This document shows, one piece after another, positions 27,595-33,033 of a stretch of 33,033 bases of DNA (positions within the stretch are counted from its first letter, which is position 1; each line of letters opens with the position of its first letter). The notes below the pieces were generated by a model, which was given only the letters and a program-made list of their open reading frames with translations, did not search any database and was not told the DNA's origin. A program made the translations under genes and the position numbers. The DNA is from Aporhodopirellula sallentina SM41 (GTDB taxonomy: Bacteria > Planctomycetota > Planctomycetia > Pirellulales > Pirellulaceae): contig NZ_ANOH01000445.1 in the NCBI RefSeq assembly GCF_000346505.1, forward strand, positions 1 to 33,033, written 5' to 3'.

Positions 27595-28598
27595 GAGGGA
27601 CATCATCTTCACCGACGAAACTTCTTCTCATCGAAAACGATGAAACCGATGTGTTGTTGTTTTCTCGGATGCTGAGTGAGTGCTCGGGTTCGTTTCAACT
27701 GAACGTATGCGACACACTCGATGCGGCCCTGCGGTGGCTCGAGGAGTTCGAATGTGACATCGTTCTGTCGGATATGTCGTTGCCTGACACGTTCGGACTC
27801 GAGGGAATCACCAAAATACAGGAACGCTTTCCTCACCTTCCCATCGTCATGATGACCGGATTGGATGACGATGAGGTCGCGTTGGACGCTCTGGATCTTG
27901 GTGCACAAGATTATCTCCTCAAAGGTGACACGACTCCACGAGAATTGAAACGAACAATCCGCTACGCGATTCAGCGAAAACTCATCCAATGCGAAAACGC
28001 ACGTTTGGTGGAGAAACTCAAGTTAGCGGCGAGGATGGATGCTCTCACGGGGGTTTTAAACCGACACGCGATGCTCTCCGAATTCGAAAAGCATTGGGCG
28101 CAGGCATGCGAGAATCAAACGCCGCTGTCGTGCGTGATTCTCGACGTTGACTTTTTCAAGCGAGTCAACGATGAATTCGGGCACGTCATCGGTGACAAGG
28201 TGTTGCAACGAGTCGCAAAACTAATTTCCACGCAGATGCGTTGCGGCGATAGTATCGCTCGATACGGGGGCGAGGAATTTTGCGTGATCCTGGTGGATGC
28301 GGATGAGGATGTCGCTGCACAATGGGCCGATCGAGTTCGGCAGCGATTGGCGGAAAGTCCGTTTCAGATTCCTGAAGGGACGATTCAGATTACCGCGAGT
28401 TTTGGTGTTGCTCACCGGTGTGGCGAGACAAAGACAGTCGAGCATCTCATTGACGCGGCGGATCATGCTTTGTTGGAAGCGAAACATGATGGACGCAACC
28501 GAGTGGCCCGCTACAGTGCCAATGCGAAAAGGATCGCAGGTGATTCTGGCAATTCGCTGCTTGATCTCAACGCACTTTCAATCTGCCCGGTGATCTGA
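27591..28598 (+). CDS. Response regulator with diguanylate cyclase output (REC-GGDEF)
   Basis: A 335-residue protein of receiver plus GGDEF domain, similar in layout to PleD or WspR. The receiver has phosphoacceptor D61 (IVLSDMSLPDTFG), and K111 in YLLKGD. The GGDEF domain begins near residue 148 (RMDALTGVLNRHA), with metal-site VILDVDFFKRVND and the active loop GGEEF at 226-230. The inhibitory site is intact: RCGD at 217-220 lies exactly five residues before GGEEF. The start overlaps the preceding regulator by 4 bp (ATGA). Phosphorylation should stimulate c-di-GMP synthesis. The last 21 bp overlap the end of the convergent symporter gene. Confidence 0.95.
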   Translation: MRGTSSSPTKLLLIENDETDVLLFSRMLSECSGSFQLNVCDTLDAALRWLEEFECDIVLSDMSLPDTFGLEGITKIQERFPHLPIVMMTGLDDDEVALDALDLGAQDYLLKGDTTPRELKRTIRYAIQRKLIQCENARLVEKLKLAARMDALTGVLNRHAMLSEFEKHWAQACENQTPLSCVILDVDFFKRVNDEFGHVIGDKVLQRVAKLISTQMRCGDSIARYGGEEFCVILVDADEDVAAQWADRVRQRLAESPFQIPEGTIQITASFGVAHRCGETKTVEHLIDAADHALLEAKHDGRNRVARYSANAKRIAGDSGNSLLDLNALSICPVI

Positions 28599-30392
28599 TG
28601 ATGAGTCTCGGCCACTGAAGTTCAGGCTCGGCCATGTTCTCACCAGACACACCAGTGAAACCAACCCAACGGCAGTGCTGGCTGCGAAGTAGCCCCACCA
28701 CTGATAGAGAAAATAGCCGGTGCTGAAGAGTGCGGCATAAACCAGCGTGGTCGCAGCGAGCATCGCAGCCAAGCCGGTCGTGATCGAATCAGCCGTCTCG
28801 ATTTGAATGCCTTTCGCGAGTAGTTCGCTGCGAATCGGACCCCAGCCTGATCCGCCTGGGCGAATCTTCTGATAGAACGACTCCAGTTTTTCACGATCGG
28901 TCGAGGGCGAGAGGAACGTTGCCGCGATCCACGCCGCGCTGGTCACTGCTACGCCCGCGAGTAGTTGTTGCCACGAGTTCAGTTCCGGCCAACCGGTGAG
29001 GTGGTAGCCGAATTTGAAGAAGACTGCGACCGCGAACGAAACTGCCATGCCAGTGATTTCGGTAAACGCGTTGATCCGCCACCAGAACCATCGCAGGATG
29101 TAAATCAGCCCGGTGCCGGCACCGATTTGCAGGATGATGCCGAACCCTTCCATTGCGCTCTCGAGTGTCAACGCAACGACGCTGGCGAGGATCATCAGTC
29201 CCACCGTTGCCAATCGCCCCGTCCTGACTAATTGAGAGTCTGTCGCCGCGGGATTGAAGAACCGACGATAGAAGTCGTGTGCGATGTAGGACGCACCCCA
29301 GTTCAGGTGCGTGGAGATTGTGGACATGAACGCGGCGATCAAACTGGCGATCACAAGCCCCAAGAGGCCGCTCGGCAGAAACGTCAGCATCGCAGGATAG
29401 GCGAGGTCGTCTTGAACGATCGATGGATCGATATCCGGAAACGCCACTTGAATACTCTCGAGCGACGGGTAAACAACGATGGACGCTAACGCCACAAGGA
29501 TCCAAGGCCAAGGACGAAGTGCGTAGTGAGTCATCTGGAACAGCAGTGTCGCTGTTGTTGCGTCACGTTCGCTTCGCGCCCCGAGCATCCGCTGAGCCAC
29601 GTAGCCTCCGCCGCCTGGTTCCGCCCCCGGGTACCAACCGCTCCACCACTGCACGGCGAGCGGTACGATCATCAGCGGTACCAACGCATCGAAGTCAGAC
29701 GCATCGGGAAGTAGATTCATCTTTTCGTGGACCGATTCGTGACTCAGTAACGCCGTCAAACCGCCAACTTCAGGCAGATTGCACACGACATAGGCCGCCG
29801 CAACGGAACCGAACATGGCCACGACGAACTGGAAACAGTCCGTCAGGATCACACCTCGTAAACCACCCAACAGCGTGTACACGACAGTCACCGTTCCTGC
29901 CACACAAACAACTTCCAAAGGTGAGGCACCGAGAAGCACGCCGCCGAGTTTGATCCCTGCGAGAATCACGTTCGCCATCACGAGGCAATTGAAAACCACG
30001 CCGAGATAGATCGCCCGGAAGCCACGTAAAAAGCCCGCCGCCTTGCCGCTGTAGCGAAGTTCGTAGAACTCCAAATCCGTCGAAATTCCACTGCGTTTCC
30101 AGAGTTTCGCGTAAACGAAAACGGTAAGCAAACCGGTCAGCAAGAATGCCCACCAAACCCAGTTCCCGCTGACCCCGTCTCGGCGAACGATGTTGGTAAC
30201 CAGGTTTGGGGTATCGGCCGCAAAGGTGGTTGCCACCATCGAGATGCCAAGCATCCACCAACTCATTTGCCCGCCCGCCAGGAAGTACTCCGTGAAGCTT
30301 TTCCCGGCGCGGCGACTGACAACAATTCCGATCACAGTCGAAATCACAAAAAACGCCGCAATGATTGAGTAGTCGACGAGAGAGAGTGTCAT
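28578..30392 (-). CDS. Sodium:solute symporter family transporter
   Basis: A 604-residue transporter with about 13-14 hydrophobic helices. The ATG at 30392 (MTLSLVDYSIIAAFFV) is the likely start; the frame stays open to 30554, but those extra residues come from a palindromic repeat. Family features include RRAGKSFTEYFLAGGQMSWW, the stretch around LGGLRGVILTDCFQF, and SLIAAFMSTISTHLNWGAS, where the Ser/Thr residues match the usual sodium site. The segment ESFYQKIRPGGSGWGP before the last helices is common in planctomycete members. Substrate is unknown; proximity to the hexosaminidase suggests a sugar or amino sugar. The end overlaps the REC-GGDEF gene by 21 bp. Confidence 0.93.
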   Translation of the reverse strand: MTLSLVDYSIIAAFFVISTVIGIVVSRRAGKSFTEYFLAGGQMSWWMLGISMVATTFAADTPNLVTNIVRRDGVSGNWVWWAFLLTGLLTVFVYAKLWKRSGISTDLEFYELRYSGKAAGFLRGFRAIYLGVVFNCLVMANVILAGIKLGGVLLGASPLEVVCVAGTVTVVYTLLGGLRGVILTDCFQFVVAMFGSVAAAYVVCNLPEVGGLTALLSHESVHEKMNLLPDASDFDALVPLMIVPLAVQWWSGWYPGAEPGGGGYVAQRMLGARSERDATTATLLFQMTHYALRPWPWILVALASIVVYPSLESIQVAFPDIDPSIVQDDLAYPAMLTFLPSGLLGLVIASLIAAFMSTISTHLNWGASYIAHDFYRRFFNPAATDSQLVRTGRLATVGLMILASVVALTLESAMEGFGIILQIGAGTGLIYILRWFWWRINAFTEITGMAVSFAVAVFFKFGYHLTGWPELNSWQQLLAGVAVTSAAWIAATFLSPSTDREKLESFYQKIRPGGSGWGPIRSELLAKGIQIETADSITTGLAAMLAATTLVYAALFSTGYFLYQWWGYFAASTAVGLVSLVCLVRTWPSLNFSGRDSSSDHRAD

Positions 30393-30488
30393 GCGATCAA
30401 ACAGAATGCGGGGAGAGGAGCAGCCAATGGTTGTGCAAGATTTGCCGACGGCTGTGCTGGGATTGTCGAGTAGATTATTGCAGTTCTC

Positions 30489-30565
30489 TTTTCGGGTAGT
30501 GGATCTTGTTAAAGATCCTGCTGCATCAGGATTTTTAACAAGATCCACTACCACCTACCCGAAAA
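30489..30565. repeat. MITE-like palindromic repeat
   Basis: A 32-nt left arm (30489-30520) and a 39-nt right arm (30527-30565) are inverted copies around a 6-nt loop (ctgcat). They differ by one base and one 7-nt insertion in the right arm. Each arm has a nested palindrome or near-palindrome; the left one is GGATCTT-GTTA-AAGATCC (30501-30518). Both strands therefore encode nearly the same peptide (VVDLVK, then LTRSTT). From memory, the GGGTAGTGGATCTTGTTAAA type of sequence recurs in Rhodopirellula genomes; this needs a search. It lies 97 bp upstream of the symporter start. No target-site duplication is visible. Confidence 0.8.
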
Positions 30566-30652
30566 CTAGGCTGCGCCGGAATGCGAGTGCATTTCCAAAA
30601 CGCCTCCAGCGTTCTTCGAAGTCGGACGCTTTTTTAGCAACCGTTTGAGGTG

Positions 30653-32776
30653 CTAGTAAACGAGAACCTCGACGATTTTTGAGAAGGAGTTGAAGACATA
30701 GTCGCGATTTCCGTAGGTGCGAATGCGAACGAAACGGACATCGCGAGGACTCAATTCATGTTGGACGTGCGAGACCGGTTTCTGTGGTTTGTCCAGGCGC
30801 GAGGCGACTTCTTCGAAGTGTATCCCATCGGTTGAGCACTCTACGGTGTACTTTTCGTAGGACCCGCTGATCGTGTAAGCGACAACATCAATCCGGTTCA
30901 CGGTTTGGATGGATTCCAAATCAATGGTGATTGAGATCGGCTCCGGGCTGGCCGGGTACCCGAGATAGAAATCGAGATTATCGGTTCCACCATCGGTGAT
31001 GCGATCTACCGAGAACGGACTTCCCGATGAAACACTCGAGGTTACCGGTTTGCCCAATGCCTTATTGCGAGTGGGATCCACCGCCGTGAGTTTGCTGCGA
31101 GATCCATGCCCGATTGGTTGATCATCGAGGAAAGCAGCCGCACGTATTGTTGACGATTGCGAGAGCGTCAACGGACCGACATAGAGTTCTGATGACGTGG
31201 TAGGTTCAGAACCGTCCAATGTGTAGCGAACCACAGGGAGTGACCCGTCCTTGGGGGCAACGGCGAGGTTGCACGTCAATGTGACTTGTGTTTGGTTTTG
31301 AAAGACGCTGTCGCCTGAGACGCTCAATTGGGAGGGCGTGATTGAGACGGGATAGTGGGCCGCACGGCGAACCGATTCGGTCTTTGCCGATCGGGACGCG
31401 AAGTCGGAATAGTCTCGCGAAATCTCGGGGTTCCACGCGACTTCCGCGAAGGGGATAATGCGTGGGACGATTTGAGCGAAGTAATTTTCCTCGCGTCCTT
31501 CCCACCACGGCATGCAGAATCCGAGCAATTGATCAGTCGGTTGGACGTCGATCGGGTTGGAGTAGGTAGGAATTCCGGGATTGACGTGTTTGAACCGCGT
31601 CAACGACATCGTTTCGTAAATGTGCTGCGGGGATGTCATCGTAAAGTTGGTGCGTGGGTAGTGATCGACTAGGTACAGCGGATCCCACGATGCATTCACA
31701 ACCCGATAGCCGTCTTTCAGCATTTGGTCGGCTGGGTAATTGATTGTTCGCCAATTGAGATGAATGACCTCTGTGTTGACTTTGTTGGCCCCTTTCCCTG
31801 GTCGAGGCCCTTCCCAAACGAGAGTTTGTTTTCCTTTGCTCTTGAGATATTCGTGAAGCGTGTTGATGAGGTCTCGTTGGTATTCTTCGGGAACGCCAAA
31901 CGCTTCATCACCACCGACATGGATGTAGGGTGTTGAAGGAAACACATCCATCATTTCATCGAGTAGTGTTTTGATGCCTTTCAACGCTTTCGGGCTACTC
32001 GCTAACTCGGTGCCGTTTTTGCCGAACACGTCGGGATAGTGTTTGAGGAGCATCGACGAGTGACCGGGAACCTCGAGTTCAGGGATCAACGTGACACCAC
32101 GTGTTACCGCGTAGGCTTCGAGTTCGCGAAACTCATCCAACGTGATCAGACCGTCCCAAAGATTTGGGAACGCGGTCGATGGAAATGCGATTCTTTGATC
32201 GTCGGTAAGGTGCAGTTGAGCTGAGTCGACTTTGTAGAACCACAGCAGGTCGATGGTTTCTTTCAGCAACGCAACGCTGTGCGGGTTGCGTCCCATGTCG
32301 ATCATGAAGTTGCGATACGACGTGCGCGGGGCGTCATCTATTTCGAGGCATGGCAGTTGAGAGTGTTCGGAATCGCCGAGTAGCTGCATGATTGTTGCGG
32401 TGCCGTGGGCCAGGCCTTTTAGGCTAGAGGCTTTCAGCAGCAACCGTGTTTCGTCAATGTGCAGTGTGTACGATTCCGGAGCGAGCGAGTCGTCTTTTGT
32501 GATTTGCAACAACGCGTCCGGTGAATCCGACAACCGTAGCTGATGCTCTCCTTGGCTGATTCGTTCTATCAACGTCCCGGTGACTTCAACGTGCTCCACC
32601 CAACTCGGGTTGTCGGGAATGCGAACAGTCAGTTCACCGGGAAGAGTCAGTGTCTTTCCGGTTTCGATTGATAGCTGTGTCGGATACGGGACGAGTGCGA
32701 GAGGACGTGCTGCTGTCAGGTTAGGCGTAGAAATGCAAAGGGTAAGAAGCAGCGCGCAGAGAGAGGGGAGTTTCAT
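30653..32776 (-). CDS. Secreted family 20 beta-N-acetylhexosaminidase
   Basis: A 707-residue exo-glycosidase that should release terminal N-acetylglucosamine or N-acetylgalactosamine. It has a signal peptide (MKLPSLCALLLTLCISTPNLTAARP), an N-terminal GH20b domain (to about 150) and a catalytic barrel from about 154 (RNFMIDMGRNPHS). The catalytic pair is D290-E291 in HVGGDEAFG. A chitobiase-type C-terminal domain follows (RYTLDGSEPTTSSELY, near 510), then an F5/8 type C carbohydrate-binding domain (ALGKPVTSSVSS to the end). The ATG at 32776 fits the signal peptide; the frame is open to 32845. It is followed by the symporter on the same strand after 260 bp. Confidence 0.95.
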   Translation of the reverse strand: MKLPSLCALLLTLCISTPNLTAARPLALVPYPTQLSIETGKTLTLPGELTVRIPDNPSWVEHVEVTGTLIERISQGEHQLRLSDSPDALLQITKDDSLAPESYTLHIDETRLLLKASSLKGLAHGTATIMQLLGDSEHSQLPCLEIDDAPRTSYRNFMIDMGRNPHSVALLKETIDLLWFYKVDSAQLHLTDDQRIAFPSTAFPNLWDGLITLDEFRELEAYAVTRGVTLIPELEVPGHSSMLLKHYPDVFGKNGTELASSPKALKGIKTLLDEMMDVFPSTPYIHVGGDEAFGVPEEYQRDLINTLHEYLKSKGKQTLVWEGPRPGKGANKVNTEVIHLNWRTINYPADQMLKDGYRVVNASWDPLYLVDHYPRTNFTMTSPQHIYETMSLTRFKHVNPGIPTYSNPIDVQPTDQLLGFCMPWWEGREENYFAQIVPRIIPFAEVAWNPEISRDYSDFASRSAKTESVRRAAHYPVSITPSQLSVSGDSVFQNQTQVTLTCNLAVAPKDGSLPVVRYTLDGSEPTTSSELYVGPLTLSQSSTIRAAAFLDDQPIGHGSRSKLTAVDPTRNKALGKPVTSSVSSGSPFSVDRITDGGTDNLDFYLGYPASPEPISITIDLESIQTVNRIDVVAYTISGSYEKYTVECSTDGIHFEEVASRLDKPQKPVSHVQHELSPRDVRFVRIRTYGNRDYVFNSFSKIVEVLVY

Positions 32777-32930
32777 CGGATAGAAGTGATCTGATTCAGG
32801 TAGGTGAGACGCCGCCGTTTCGCGCGTTAATCGGAATCGACGCACCGCCGAGATGTTATCTGCAGACGTTGCGCGTCAATGAGTCATCGCCGTAGACGCG
32901 AAACGGTTGACGATGAAAAAGCAAGAAGAG

Positions 32931-32969
32931 CGTTGCCTCATCACGAGTCGAAGGCGTGATGAGACAACG
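32931..32969 (-). terminator. Strong hairpin upstream of the hexosaminidase
   Basis: cgttgcctcatcacg (32931-32945) and cgtgatgagacaacg (32955-32969) pair at 14 of 15 positions with a 9-nt loop. The minus strand past it is T-rich (complement of gatgaaaaagcaagaagag), so it may end a minus-strand gene beyond the window. The remaining sequence to 33033 shows no gene I can support. Confidence 0.55.
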
Positions 32970-33033
32970 TTTCGAAAGGAAGGACGATTGAGTAGGGAGC
33001 CAGCAGCTATCATAGGCGATATTGCCGGCGATC

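Noticed and set aside
30393-30554. N-terminal extension of the symporter (MVVDLVK...)
   Set aside because: The extension is translated palindromic repeat; the natural start is the ATG at 30392 directly before the first transmembrane helix.
32860-33033. Possible 3' end of a gene entering from the right on the minus strand
   Set aside because: Two minus frames are open for a while but include the strong hairpin, and no protein family is recognisable in the few codons available.

Overview
The window reads as a chromosomal segment of a planctomycete, most likely a Pirellulaceae (Rhodopirellula-like) bacterium. The basis is the gene content: a secreted sulfatase, a zinc-ribbon/DUF1559 membrane protein, a secreted SHD1 plus WD40-type protein, an APC permease fused to universal-stress domains, and a GH20 hexosaminidase next to a sodium:solute symporter. 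Family assignments come from motifs read by eye; no database search was run. I see no tRNA, rRNA, CRISPR array, prophage or intact insertion sequence.

Layout. 1-1498 (minus): a three-part proton-translocating transhydrogenase operon (pntAA-pntAB-pntB, the last cut by the window edge). 1695-4696: sulfatase, then D-aminoacyl-tRNA deacylase (minus), then the zinc-ribbon/DUF1559 protein. 4849-6063: argG (minus) with a clear intrinsic terminator. 6204-8246: larB and an NAD(P)H-hydrate dehydratase. 8323-9810: an HtrA/DegP protease (minus). 10284-14765: glgC, a membrane diguanylate cyclase, ribF and an NrnA-like DHH phosphoesterase. 14831-20292: a secreted FAD oxidoreductase with a C-terminal beta-rich domain, tRNA hydroxylase trhO, and the APC-USP permease. 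20323-20925: a DUF2585 membrane protein (minus). 21061-24573: the SHD1/WD40 protein and a second DHH-type protein. 24854-28598: a tightly packed signalling cluster. 28578-32776 (minus): sodium symporter and GH20 hexosaminidase, with a MITE-like palindrome between them.

The most interesting unit is 24854-28598. A membrane-anchored RedB-like thioredoxin-fold protein overlaps a histidine kinase whose membrane sensor carries many histidines. These are followed by a single-domain response regulator and a response regulator-diguanylate cyclase with an intact c-di-GMP inhibitory site. I infer a redox- or metal-sensing route to c-di-GMP.

A second theme is DNA structure at gene ends. Two unrelated genes (stops at 4694-4696 and 12562-12564) each end in four tandem copies of a 17-bp unit, and the first copy contains the stop codon. 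A third gene has its stop codon at the head of a 14-bp direct repeat. The 17-bp period places stop codons in all three frames.
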